Shown piece by piece: positions 34,830 to 43,817 of a stretch of 62,396 bases of DNA. The notes under the pieces are model-generated. The model saw only the letters and a program-made list of their open reading frames with translations. It had not been told where the DNA came from and did no database searches. Source of the DNA: Gemmatimonadota bacterium (GTDB lineage Bacteria > JAAXHH01); NCBI GenBank assembly GCA_009838645.1, contig VXRC01000002.1:1-62396 (forward strand), given 5' to 3'. Position 1 is the first letter of the stretch. Each line of letters starts with the position of its first letter. The position numbers were made by a program, and so were the translations under genes.

Positions 34830-36332
34830 TCAGGTTCCCGTGGTGAACAGTTCCCGCAGCCTGCGGGCCACGAGCTGGACTTCGCCTTCCTCGAGCTGCA
34901 GCGTGCGCGGACCCGGACCGTCGTAGATGATTTTCGGGTCGCCCGCGCGCAACAGCCGGCCCACGTCTTCCCGGGACAGGGGGATGACCACCTCGTCCCA
35001 GACCAGTTCCACGTCGCAGTATCCGTGGGTGTTGAGCTCGTAGCGGGCTACCAGGCCGTCGATGCCCTGCAGCTGGTCCGCCAGCCAACGGGCCTTCGCG
35101 TTCCAGGCCGCGATCTCCTCCTCCTCGTCGAGGGCCACGTACCGTTCCAGCGCGGCGACCAGGCCGACGATCTCCTCCTTGCCGACCTTCAGTCCCCGTC
35201 CGATGCCGTTGTTCGGCGCGTTCTGCATCCGGGCGGCCTCGATCAGGTCGGCGCGGCCCGCGAGGATCCCCGTCGAGTTCGGTCCGCGAATCCCCTTGCC
35301 GCCGCTGACCACGACCAGGTCGGCACCGGCTTCCAGGTACTTGGTCAGGTTCTCCTTCGGCGGCAGGTTGGACGCCAGGTCGATCATCACCGGCACGCCC
35401 CTGCGCCGGCCGATCTCGATGATTTCAAGGGGCATGAGGGTCTCGGGGTCGTGTTCCTGCCGGTGGCGCACGGGAAAGGGCGGGACACCCCGGGTCTGGT
35501 GCTCGATATAGGCCAGGCCGACGAGCAGCGCCGTCCGGTCCGTGATGGCCGCCTCGTATTCCGCGCGGGTGCCGGCCTCCACCAGCTTCATGCCCGCGAA
35601 GCCGAACACGTTGTCGTAGAAGAAGCGATGGGCCGTCTGGAACAGGCACTCCACCTTCGGCCAGGTCGGATCGGGCAGGAGCCCCATCCGTTCCTCGTCG
35701 GACCCGGTCAACACGCCTGCCGCGCCTACCAGCATCGCCGCGAAGGCGCCGGACGAGACCAGGGCGGCCTCCGCCCCCATGATCTCGGCGATGCGCCGTC
35801 CCGCCGCTTCGTGCAGCTCCGCCATGTCCACGAAGTATCGGTTGGCCTCGGCCATGGCCTCCATCACCTCGGCCGGCATGCGCGAGCCGCCCATACTCGA
35901 GAGGTGCTCGTGGGCGCCGACGTGGGGCCGTACGCCCAGCAGCCGGGTGTAGACGTTGTCCTTCAGATCGGCCGCCAGGGCCTCCGGGTCGCCGCCCATG
36001 CCCGCCGGGGAACCTCCAGCGCCGCCCATACCGCCCGAACTGCCGGCTTCGTCCGTGCCGCCCGCGCCACCCGTGCCACCGGAGCCGCCCGCGCCACCAC
36101 CTCCCGATGATCCATCCATCTCGCCCGCACCGCTGCAACCGGACGCCGCGACGCCCGCCGCACCGGCCGCGCCGGCCACGCCGGCCAGGGCACTCACCCT
36201 GATGAAGGTGCGCCTGTCCAGCCGGTTCAGCCGGTCCAGCCGGTCCAGACCGTCCAGCTCGTCCAGTTCGTTTTCCGCTGCCGCCGAATCAGGCTCATTC
36301 ACACGCTTGTCTTCCCGGATGTCCTCGTCCAT
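34830..36332 (-). CDS. Exported SelA/aminotransferase-like PLP protein with Gly-rich linker
   Basis: Predicted 500 aa. After a repetitive charged start (LDGLDRLDRLNRLDRRTF) comes a Tat-like RRTFIRVSALAGVAG segment ending in SGC, a possible lipobox, then a roughly 50-residue Gly/Ser linker. The rest resembles selenocysteine synthase (SelA)-type fold I proteins: ALVSSGAFAAMLVGAAGVL, MIDLASNLPPKENLTKYLEAGADLVVVSGGKGIRGPNSTG (shown only to motif level), with the PLP Lys in SGGKGIRGP. Such proteins include seryl-tRNA selenium transferases and ammonia-lyases. Export makes a tRNA role impossible if the signal is used. Co-directional with the PurM-like gene, 20 bp away. Confidence 0.8.
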   Translation of the reverse strand: MDEDIREDKRVNEPDSAAAENELDELDGLDRLDRLNRLDRRTFIRVSALAGVAGAAGAAGVAASGCSGAGEMDGSSGGGGAGGSGGTGGAGGTDEAGSSGGMGGAGGSPAGMGGDPEALAADLKDNVYTRLLGVRPHVGAHEHLSSMGGSRMPAEVMEAMAEANRYFVDMAELHEAAGRRIAEIMGAEAALVSSGAFAAMLVGAAGVLTGSDEERMGLLPDPTWPKVECLFQTAHRFFYDNVFGFAGMKLVEAGTRAEYEAAITDRTALLVGLAYIEHQTRGVPPFPVRHRQEHDPETLMPLEIIEIGRRRGVPVMIDLASNLPPKENLTKYLEAGADLVVVSGGKGIRGPNSTGILAGRADLIEAARMQNAPNNGIGRGLKVGKEEIVGLVAALERYVALDEEEEIAAWNAKARWLADQLQGIDGLVARYELNTHGYCDVELVWDEVVIPLSREDVGRLLRAGDPKIIYDGPGPRTLQLEEGEVQLVARRLRELFTTGT

Positions 36333-36345
36333 GTGTCCACGCTCC

Positions 36346-36780
36346 CTACGACCGTTTCTTCGCGGCCATCAGGTTCTCCGTCCGGCTTGCCGCCTGTGCC
36401 TCGATCTCCTTGCGCGTCCATCGCTTCCCCTTGTTCATGCCCCCACACGTCTCCGCTTCCCGTTCCCACCGGCGTTTCGACTTCAGGATGTCCTGCCAGA
36501 AGGGATAGCTGCTGCACTGGGACGGCCGCACCGGATAGATGGAACACCCCTGGTCGTAGAATACGCAGGGACCGTCATCCGGAGAGACCAGGGAGACGTA
36601 GCCGTCGATCTCTTCCGTGTACTTTTCCAGGAAGGTTTCGAACGGCAGGTCCAGGTACTCGGCGATGCGCCGGAATTCCTTCTCGCTGCCGTAGATGAAT
36701 CCACCCGGGAAGGTGCAGCAGTGGCCGCACCCGTGGCAGGAGAACTGCAATCCGTCGTGCCAGAACTTGCCTTTAGCCAT
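36346..36780 (-). CDS. YkgJ-family cysteine-cluster protein
   Basis: Predicted 144 aa. It carries the conserved Cys set of YkgJ (Zn/Fe-S cluster, UPF0153) proteins: FSCHGCGHCCTFPGG near residue 14, then CVFYDQGCSIYPVRPSQCSSYPFW, and a final ETCGGMNKG. Proteins of this family bind a metal cluster; their substrate is unknown and maturation or oxidase-type roles have been suggested. It lies 13 bp upstream of the SelA-like gene on the same strand. Confidence 0.86.
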   Translation of the reverse strand: MAKGKFWHDGLQFSCHGCGHCCTFPGGFIYGSEKEFRRIAEYLDLPFETFLEKYTEEIDGYVSLVSPDDGPCVFYDQGCSIYPVRPSQCSSYPFWQDILKSKRRWEREAETCGGMNKGKRWTRKEIEAQAASRTENLMAAKKRS

Positions 36781-37039
36781 GGCTATTGATCGTTATTGAA
36801 AGAGATTCCTTGTTCCTTCGCCAAATTAAAAAACGTTGATAAGAGTTCGAGCAGTTCCAATTCGCCGAGCCCGGGCATAGGATCGTGTATGGCTTAGCCA
36901 GACAGCAGCCTGTATCCAGTGCTGTGCATAAGGCATTAGTCGGCGCATTGGCGATTCACTCGTATCACCAAGTTAAATATCGCTCTGTCGATCACCACAG
37001 CCGGTGTGGCAGAACTCCCCGACCTTTCAGCCGAATCCC

Positions 37040-37708
37040 CTATTCTCCCACCGTGGCGATCACCTCGACTTCGCACCGCGCGCCGAAGGCCAGGCCGCTG
37101 CCGGCGAAGGCGCTGCGGGCCGGCTTGTCGCCTGGGAAGTACGTGACGTACACCTCGTTGAAGGCGGGCCATTCGGCGATGTCCGCCAGCATGACCGTGG
37201 CCTTGATCACCCGGTCCATGGAGGATCCGTTGGCTTCCAGGACCGTCCTGATGTTCTCCATGGTCTGGCGGGCCTCGCCCTGGATGCCCCCCGGCGCCAG
37301 GTCCGTCGTGCCTGGAATGTTTCCGATCTGCCCGGAGAGGAACAGCAAATGCCCTACACGCACGGCGTCCGAGAAGGGCAGGTTCATGCTCGCCGTGGTC
37401 TCCGAGGTGAGATAGACCGCCTCGGGTGAGGGTGAAGCCGGTTCCGACGACATTTCCGTAGCTTCTGTGGTCGCCGGCAGTTCCGACCCCTCCGGCGCCG
37501 CGGACATCGTGGGCGTCTGCGCGGCTTGTTGAGCATCCGTCGATGCGTCCTGAGCCTGTTCCGCGCAGCCCGCGGTCGACAGCAACACAAATCCGGCAAG
37601 CAGCAGCGGCATAACGCCAATTAACCGCGGCGAATCGGAAAGTAGCAGCGGTGCGAAGGTCTTCGCCAACCACATGAATGAATCGACAGGACGTAGCGTT
37701 CCGGTCAT
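37040..37708 (-). CDS. RidA/YjgF-family protein, predicted lipoprotein
   Basis: Predicted 222 aa. The C-terminal ~125 residues are a complete RidA domain: DAVRVGHLLFLSGQIGNIPG, TMENIRTVLEANGSSMDRV, VYVTYFPGDKPARSAFAGSGLAFGARCEVEVIA; the Arg-Ser step of the enamine deaminase site is visible (PARS). In front are a hydrophobic stretch (PLLLAGFVLLSTAGC, lipobox) and a Thr/Ala/Pro-rich linker. GGAG about 8 bp before ATG 37708 supports the long form. Classical RidA is cytoplasmic and destroys reactive enamines; an exported one is unusual and its substrate is unknown. Confidence 0.84.
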   Translation of the reverse strand: MTGTLRPVDSFMWLAKTFAPLLLSDSPRLIGVMPLLLAGFVLLSTAGCAEQAQDASTDAQQAAQTPTMSAAPEGSELPATTEATEMSSEPASPSPEAVYLTSETTASMNLPFSDAVRVGHLLFLSGQIGNIPGTTDLAPGGIQGEARQTMENIRTVLEANGSSMDRVIKATVMLADIAEWPAFNEVYVTYFPGDKPARSAFAGSGLAFGARCEVEVIATVGE

Positions 37709-37849
37709 GTTTCGCTCCAGAGTTCAGAGGTGTCTGTTGCTGTGCGTCAACGTGGTTATATACTTGTAAAGGTAAACCTGAAACTAACAATTTGAAGTTG
37801 ACCCGGTCAAGCATACATGTTATCTCTTGTGTTGCACAGGAGACACACA

Positions 37850-40501
37850 ATGATCCGAGAGGCGTACTCGATCCGTCCGTGTCGTCGTCGATGGATCACC
37901 GCACTGCTTGTCGCCGCACTGTCCCTTGCGGGCGCCGATACGGCAGCGGCGCAGGCCGGCCAGCGCATCTTCCGCTCGATCCCTGCGCCGGGCGACACGA
38001 CGCACGTAGCCGTACCGGGCGGGCGGTTCGAGAAGGGCGGTTTCGGCCGGTGGTTCTATGGCAGCGACTACCGCCAGCTCTGGACGACGCCGCTCGATCT
38101 GCCGGTCCTTGATCTGGATACCGTGGGCGGCGGGCTGTCGCCCATGCGACCCGGCGGCGCCGGCCAGTCCATTTCGCTCCATTTCATGGGCGAGGACGGC
38201 CGCCGCTACACGGTGCGCTCCATCGACAAGGACCCATCCAAGCGGTTGTTGGAGGAACTCAAGGACACGGTCGTCGAGGACGTGATCCAGGACCTCGTGA
38301 GCGCCCACCTGCCCGCGGCGGGCCTGGTGGTGGACGCCCTGATGGACGCAACCGGAGTCCTGCATGCGCCGCACCGGCTCGTGGTGATCCCCGACGATCC
38401 CAGGCTGGAATCGTTTCGCGAGGAATATGCCGGGCTGATCGGCACCCTGCAGGAACATCCGTCCGAAGCCCCCGGCAACGAGCCGGGATTCGCCGGTTCA
38501 CGCCGGGTGAGCGGCTCGGAGCGGTTGTACGAGGGCCTCGAAGAATCCCCCTGCGAACGCGTGGACGCCCGGGCCTATCTCAAGGCGCGGCTCATCGATT
38601 TCCTGATCGGCGATTCGGACCGGCACCGGGGCCAGTGGCGCTGGGCGCAATTTCCGGTCGGCGACTGCTACACGTGGCTGCCGGTCCCCGAAGACCGGGA
38701 CAAGGCCTTCATCGACCTGGACGGCCAGTTCATGAAACTGGTACGCCGTATCGAGCCCAAGTTCGTCCGCTTCCGGGAGAAATATCCTAACCACAAGGGG
38801 CTGTCCCGCACGGGCTGGGAACTGGACCGGAGGCTGCTGGCCGAACTGGAATGGAGCGCGTGGGAGACCGTGGTCGCCGCGGTACAGTCCGAATTGCCGG
38901 ACCCGGTGATCGACGAAGCCGTCCGGCGGCTACCGGATCCGTTCTACGCGCAGGTGGGGGAATTCCTTGCCCGGACGCTGAAAGTGCGCCGGGACCGGCT
39001 CGATGAATTCGCGGCGCGGTACTACGGGTTCATCAGCGACCAGGTCGAGATCCGGGCGACGGACGAGGACGAGTACCTCGAACTGGATCACCGGACCGAT
39101 GGCGCGCTGGAGATCCGCATCAGCCTGGCCGGGAACCGGGACGCGCCCTACTTCCGCCGCACGCTCTATCCTAACGAGACCAGCGAGGTCAGGATCTACC
39201 TGCACGGCGGGGACGATCAGACCAACGTCGTCGGAGACAGGGCGAGGATCAAGGTGCACGTGGACGGGGGCGGGGGCGACGACACCTTCGCGAACAACTC
39301 CCGGGCGGGACGCCGGACGACACGGTTCTACGACGCCCGGGGAAGCAACCTCTTCGAAGGCGGCCGGGCGCACGTCAACGAGCGACGTTTCGTGCGGCCG
39401 AGGAACGAGAGCGCGATCTCGCAGGACATCTATACCCTCGACTGGGGCCGTGTATCGGGTATTCGCCCGGTGGTCTACTACAAGTCCGACTTCGGCTTCT
39501 ACGCCGGGCTTCAGTACGCCCGATTGAGTTATGGCTACCGGAAAGCGCCGTATGCCGCGCGATACGCCATCGACGTCGGCGTCGCCTCACGGGGTGGAGT
39601 TAAACCCTTCGTCATCTATTCCGGCCGGTTCCGGCATATGCTTCGGAGCCTGGACGGACAGCTGGAGATGGGGTACTCCGGCATCAACATGGTACGCTTC
39701 AACGGCTTCGGCAACGACTACAATCTCACGGAGGACGAGCCGTTCTACGAGCTGGAACAGGCGCAGTTCCTTCTCGCACCCGCCCTGTCATTCACGGGTT
39801 CCGGTGATGCGCACGGTAAGTGGAACCTGGCGGGCGGCCCCGTCGCCAAGATAACCAACACCTCATTAGACGAGAACGAAGGGAAGTTTATCGCATCCTA
39901 CGAAACGCCGCTGTACGGGACGGGATCCTTCGGGCAGGCCGGGGTGCGTGGGGAAGTCGTCTTCGACACCCGCGACCATCCGGCTCACGCCCGGCGGGGC
40001 GTGCGGATCAGGCTGGCCGGTGAACTCTATCCGGCGCTGTGGGACGTCGAATCGATCTTCGGCAATGTCGCGGGGGAGGCGTCCACCTACCTCTCGGCGA
40101 ACATCCCCGCCTCCCCCACCCTCGCCCTGCGCGTGGGCGGCAAAACCGTCCTCGGGGAGTATCCCTTCCACGAAGCCGCTGCGATTGGCGGTTCCGAAAA
40201 CCTGCGGGGATTCCGCAAGTTCCGTTTCGCGGGGGATTCGGCGGTCTACGGCAACGGTGAGATACGTTTCCGGCTGGCCCCGATCAAGTTCCTGGTTCCC
40301 GGTGACCTCGGCGCGTTCGGCGCCGTCGACGTGGGGCGTGTATTCTACGGGGACGATCCGGGTAATGCCGACAACTGGCATATCGGCCGGGGCGGCGGGC
40401 TCTGGGTCTCCTTCACCGAGCGGCGGGCGACGCTGAGCCTGGCGATGATGGACAGCAAGGACAAGACCGAGCTGTACCTGTACTTCGGGTTCATGTTCTA
40501 G
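37850..40501 (+). CDS. BamA/surface-antigen barrel protein with kinase-like N-terminal region
   Basis: Predicted 883 aa with signal peptide (ITALLVAALSLAGADTAAAQ). The C-terminal ~330 residues form an Omp85/bacterial surface antigen barrel: VVFDTRDHPAHARRGVRIRL, and GGSENLRGFRKFRF carries the RGF motif of the family. The N-terminal half contains FLIGDSDRHRGQWRW (about residues 250-264) and DRDKAFIDLDG (about 283), the DxDRH...D pattern of HipA/PI-kinase/FAM20-type catalytic sites. AGGAGA precedes ATG 37850. It faces a metallophosphoesterase lipoprotein gene 52 bp away; in Bacteroidetes I recall these as one fused protein. Whether it phosphorylates anything is inference. Confidence 0.8.
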   Translation: MIREAYSIRPCRRRWITALLVAALSLAGADTAAAQAGQRIFRSIPAPGDTTHVAVPGGRFEKGGFGRWFYGSDYRQLWTTPLDLPVLDLDTVGGGLSPMRPGGAGQSISLHFMGEDGRRYTVRSIDKDPSKRLLEELKDTVVEDVIQDLVSAHLPAAGLVVDALMDATGVLHAPHRLVVIPDDPRLESFREEYAGLIGTLQEHPSEAPGNEPGFAGSRRVSGSERLYEGLEESPCERVDARAYLKARLIDFLIGDSDRHRGQWRWAQFPVGDCYTWLPVPEDRDKAFIDLDGQFMKLVRRIEPKFVRFREKYPNHKGLSRTGWELDRRLLAELEWSAWETVVAAVQSELPDPVIDEAVRRLPDPFYAQVGEFLARTLKVRRDRLDEFAARYYGFISDQVEIRATDEDEYLELDHRTDGALEIRISLAGNRDAPYFRRTLYPNETSEVRIYLHGGDDQTNVVGDRARIKVHVDGGGGDDTFANNSRAGRRTTRFYDARGSNLFEGGRAHVNERRFVRPRNESAISQDIYTLDWGRVSGIRPVVYYKSDFGFYAGLQYARLSYGYRKAPYAARYAIDVGVASRGGVKPFVIYSGRFRHMLRSLDGQLEMGYSGINMVRFNGFGNDYNLTEDEPFYELEQAQFLLAPALSFTGSGDAHGKWNLAGGPVAKITNTSLDENEGKFIASYETPLYGTGSFGQAGVRGEVVFDTRDHPAHARRGVRIRLAGELYPALWDVESIFGNVAGEASTYLSANIPASPTLALRVGGKTVLGEYPFHEAAAIGGSENLRGFRKFRFAGDSAVYGNGEIRFRLAPIKFLVPGDLGAFGAVDVGRVFYGDDPGNADNWHIGRGGGLWVSFTERRATLSLAMMDSKDKTELYLYFGFMF

Positions 40502-40553
40502 GGGAGGGCCGGGGGCCGACTGGGGGCCGACGCGGCACCCGGGATCAGTGGAC

Positions 40554-41753
40554 CTACCTGCCGTCCGACTCGTCCCGCAGCGGAATGCGCATCTGGAACA
40601 CGGGCGTTTCCTGTCCCGTTCTCACGACGCGCACGACGGGCACGACGGGGACTTCTCCTCCCTCGAGGCTGACGAAGTCGAGCACGACGAATCCCGGAAC
40701 GGCATGGGCGAAGATCGTTCCGGGAAGGTCGGTCACCCGCGTCACCTTGCCGGTGGAGCCCGCCCCGCTCACGATGTGCATCCGGGCAATCTCGTCGCCT
40801 TCGAAGAGCTGCAGGCTGTGGTCATGTCCCGCGGCGTAGACGAGGGGCCTGTGTCTTCCGAGTGCGATCTCGACTTTTTCCGCGTAGTCCACGTATTTCG
40901 GGTGGTGCAGCGTGAGTTCGGATCGTGGCTGCAGCAGGAGATGATACAGGTTGACCAGGATATCGATGAACATCCCGCGCCCCAGGTCGGCGCGGTCTCC
41001 GGCGGACCGCAGCGGATAATGACTCGCCACGATCACGAAATGCTCCTCCAGGGCGGCGAACGCCTCGTCGATCTGCCTGCCAAAATCCCCTTCTGTGCAT
41101 CCGTCGGCGTCGACAACATCGGAGAACCACGGCAACCAATCGATGGCGACGACCGCGATCCCCCGTTCCATCTGCTCCCCCGGCCGAAGCAGTTCGCGGA
41201 CGGCGGGACCCGGACATCCGTCCCGGGGCAGGAAGTCCACGTCTCCCGCGGGCCAGGCCAGTACGAACTCCTGCTGCGCGATGACGCGCTCTCCCGTCCA
41301 GTCTCGCGGAGACGAACCCCAATCGTGGTTGCCCGGTAAGAAGATCCGCAGCGCCGAGGTGGCCTCGAGTTGCTGGCGCAGCACGGACTCGCCCCAGGCG
41401 CGGTTATCCTCTTCCAGTCCCGACGGGTATAAATTGTCGCCCAGAAACACGACGGCGGCACGGTCCGGCGGAACCGCCCAGCGCCCGATTGCGGCTAAAG
41501 TCGGGTCCTCCGGAACCGGCTCGCCGGTGTCCCCGGCCAGGATGACGCGATAGGCGACCCGGGCCGTATCGGCTGGGCCGGCGGTGGCGATCGTGTCCGC
41601 TGGGGCGGCCCACCGGATGAACGGGTCCCCGTCCGCGTCGTAGTTTTCACCCCGCAATCGTCCGGCGTGGCATCCTGCCAGGAATACGGCCAGCGCCAGG
41701 AGCAGTGCGGCCACCGACAGGAATTCCGGCCGAGCGTATTTTGATCTTTGCAA
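40554..41753 (-). CDS. Calcineurin-like metallophosphoesterase, lipoprotein
   Basis: Predicted 399 aa. A lipobox (LAVFLAGC) follows a hydrophobic signal. The dimetal phosphatase motifs are in order: LAGDTGE, FLGDNLYPSG, LPGNHDWG, ASHYPLRS and AAGHDHSLQL. It should hydrolyse a phosphate ester in the periplasm. It starts with TTG 41753 placed directly after the TAA of the preceding gene (41754), so it is the last cistron of the four-gene unit running from 44987. The 3' end faces the barrel-kinase-like gene 52 bp away. Confidence 0.85.
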   Translation of the reverse strand: MQRSKYARPEFLSVAALLLALAVFLAGCHAGRLRGENYDADGDPFIRWAAPADTIATAGPADTARVAYRVILAGDTGEPVPEDPTLAAIGRWAVPPDRAAVVFLGDNLYPSGLEEDNRAWGESVLRQQLEATSALRIFLPGNHDWGSSPRDWTGERVIAQQEFVLAWPAGDVDFLPRDGCPGPAVRELLRPGEQMERGIAVVAIDWLPWFSDVVDADGCTEGDFGRQIDEAFAALEEHFVIVASHYPLRSAGDRADLGRGMFIDILVNLYHLLLQPRSELTLHHPKYVDYAEKVEIALGRHRPLVYAAGHDHSLQLFEGDEIARMHIVSGAGSTGKVTRVTDLPGTIFAHAVPGFVVLDFVSLEGGEVPVVPVVRVVRTGQETPVFQMRIPLRDESDGR

Positions 41754-42833
41754 TTACCGATCCTTTACAACGGGGTAGACACTCAGGGTCGCGCGCTTCC
41801 CCGCCCCTTCATCCGCTATGACCAGGGAATTGTCGGCTGCGAAAGTGATGCCCTCGGCCTGCCGGTGCCGGCTGGCCTTCAGTCTGATTACGGCGAGGAC
41901 CGATCCCCCGGGGGTAATCTCGGCAACGGCGCGCTGGCGGGCCGCCACGACAAAGTAGTGTCCCGATGCCGGATGCCGTTCGATGCCCGAGGGTTGGAAT
42001 GTCACGCGATCAATCGGGCGGGCGAACGCGTCGGCCTCTATGTGGATGCGCCCGTTTTCGACAAGCCGTTTGGTAACAAGCGACCAGCGGTAAATGACGA
42101 TCTGGTCCCCCTGCCGGGGGGTTCTGGGGTTCTTGCTGACGAGCAGCAGCTCGCGCCGGTCCGGATCGTACGCAAGTCCCTCTATTTCATGCACTCGTCC
42201 GACGCCGGTCTCAAACCGGTTGTAGGGAACGGCCGCCCCATCGTCGCCTTCAACGAACTCGTACAGCCGGCCCGCGCTCGTGACGAGGTACAGGCGGCCC
42301 TCAGCGGCGGCGATACCTTCAAAGTCGTCGGCGACCCGGCCGCGCGGACCACCGAGTTCGAAGTCTTTCACGATCGAACCATCGCGGTAGTCGATTTCTA
42401 CTACCGTGCCTCTTTCGTCATCGTGGGCGAGAAGCCGGTTCCCCGCGAGCATGGCCAGGCCGGATATTTCCCGCATCCGCCTCGGCAGCCTGAATTGCCG
42501 GTCCGGCTCTTCGAAAGCGTAACGCCCGAGGAGAAGAGGATCCCCCGAGATCGCCGCGGTGGAATCGGCAATGGATGCCAGGGCGACCGTGGCTGCGGCC
42601 CTTGCGATCACCGCTGAATCCATAGTCGCGCGCTGCCCCGCAGCGGCGCCATCATCTTGCATCGCAGGAACACCGCCTGGTGCGCCATCACGCCGCGCTT
42701 CCAGGTCCGGATCGATCGATGCGCCCTCGTCCGGATCGTCCGGCGCGCCCTCCCGCACCAACAGAGCCACCGCAAAGAAGACCACGCTCAAGCCCAGAAA
42801 CGCCGCCAGAAGCTTATTGCCCGGTGCCCTCAT
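41754..42833 (-). CDS. SdiA-regulated-like beta-propeller protein with PGN membrane anchor
   Basis: Predicted 359 aa. It begins RAPGNKLLAAFLGLSVVFFA, one membrane anchor, then a long low-complexity linker. The remainder has repeated propeller-like strands: REISGLAMLAGNRLLAHDDERGTV, DDFEGIAAAEGRLYLVTS, HEIEGLAYDPDRRELLLVSK, PSGIERHPASGHYFVVAA and QAEGITFAADNSLVIADEG. This is the pattern of the SdiA-regulated/esterase-like phytase-type propellers. Its anchor matches that of the protein at 43818 position by position. I chose ATG 42833, since longer forms overlap the DUF4956 gene 13 bp away. Confidence 0.78.
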   Translation of the reverse strand: MRAPGNKLLAAFLGLSVVFFAVALLVREGAPDDPDEGASIDPDLEARRDGAPGGVPAMQDDGAAAGQRATMDSAVIARAAATVALASIADSTAAISGDPLLLGRYAFEEPDRQFRLPRRMREISGLAMLAGNRLLAHDDERGTVVEIDYRDGSIVKDFELGGPRGRVADDFEGIAAAEGRLYLVTSAGRLYEFVEGDDGAAVPYNRFETGVGRVHEIEGLAYDPDRRELLLVSKNPRTPRQGDQIVIYRWSLVTKRLVENGRIHIEADAFARPIDRVTFQPSGIERHPASGHYFVVAARQRAVAEITPGGSVLAVIRLKASRHRQAEGITFAADNSLVIADEGAGKRATLSVYPVVKDR

Positions 42834-42846
42834 AGACCACCTCTCC

Positions 42847-43770
42847 TCAGGGTTGCGGCCGCTCCTCCAACTCCACCTTTGCGGCATGACCCTCGGTGAT
42901 TTTCTCAAGCGCCGAGGTGAATGCGTCCGGGTCCGCCTTCTTTTTCATTCGGACGTCGAACTCGACGATCGAAGCGTCGTCTTTCTGTTCCACTACCCCC
43001 GCGAACTGCCAACGCGCGGCATGGGTCGCCAGCAGCGCTTCGGCGGCCTGCTGCGCTGCTTCGGTCCGCGACGTATGTACCCTGAGCCTGGAGGTGAACG
43101 GTTTCGCTTTTTTGTCCGACTGGGGATCGCTCCCGTCAGGCAACTGGTGCCCACCGGGCGGATGCACCAGTCTGAGCCCGGACAGTACCGCGGGCTCCGC
43201 GCCCCAGTTCATGCGCCAGACGACGAGTACGACGGCATTGAAAGCCACCGAGGCCAGGATCGCCACCGAACCGTACTGGATCCCGGCGGCCAGCCCGATG
43301 CCGATGACGATGAACATATAGATGGCGTCCATGGTCTCGTTCAGCGACGTGCGGAAGCGTACCGCGGCGACAATACCCGCGATACTGAAGGCGAGGGCGA
43401 TGCTGTCCTTCACGAGAAACACGACGAGGGCGATCGCGATGGGGACGACGAGGAGGGTCTGGGCAAAGGCCTGGTCGTATTTCTTGCGGGGCCGCGTCCA
43501 GCGATAGACCCAGACCACGGGCAGGGCGAAGAGAAAGGAAAACAGCAACGACATGGTCACCGGAACAAACACCTGGGACAGGCCCGCGTCGGCCTCGAAC
43601 TGTTCGAAATCCAGGGCCGGGAGGGAGCTGTCTTCGATCCGTTCGGCCACCTGAAATTCGAGGAAGACCCCCGGAAGCAGTTCCCACAGGGCCGCGAAAA
43701 ACAGAAACGAGGCGATATAGTAAACCACGAGCCGTATAATGATATGGTCGAGCAGGCCAGATCCTTGCAT
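42847..43770 (-). CDS. DUF4956-family membrane protein
   Basis: Predicted 307 aa. The DUF4956 hallmark is seen at DSIALAFSIAGIVAAVRFRTSLNETMDAIYMF (cited as landmarks SIALAFSIAGIVAAVRFRTS), with about six hydrophobic helices, an extracytoplasmic segment between the first two, and a cytoplasmic C-terminal domain (VHTSRTEAAQQAAEALLATHA). DUF4956 genes are often next to polyphosphate-polymerase (VTC) or CotH kinase-like genes; here neither is adjacent, though a kinase-like barrel protein lies across the operon end. GAGGTGACTT precedes ATG 43770. Role unknown. Confidence 0.84.
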   Translation of the reverse strand: MQGSGLLDHIIIRLVVYYIASFLFFAALWELLPGVFLEFQVAERIEDSSLPALDFEQFEADAGLSQVFVPVTMSLLFSFLFALPVVWVYRWTRPRKKYDQAFAQTLLVVPIAIALVVFLVKDSIALAFSIAGIVAAVRFRTSLNETMDAIYMFIVIGIGLAAGIQYGSVAILASVAFNAVVLVVWRMNWGAEPAVLSGLRLVHPPGGHQLPDGSDPQSDKKAKPFTSRLRVHTSRTEAAQQAAEALLATHAARWQFAGVVEQKDDASIVEFDVRMKKKADPDAFTSALEKITEGHAAKVELEERPQP

Positions 43771-43817
43771 AAGTCACCTCGGAGTCGTGCGATGCGAGGG
43801 CGGTCAATCCATGCGCC

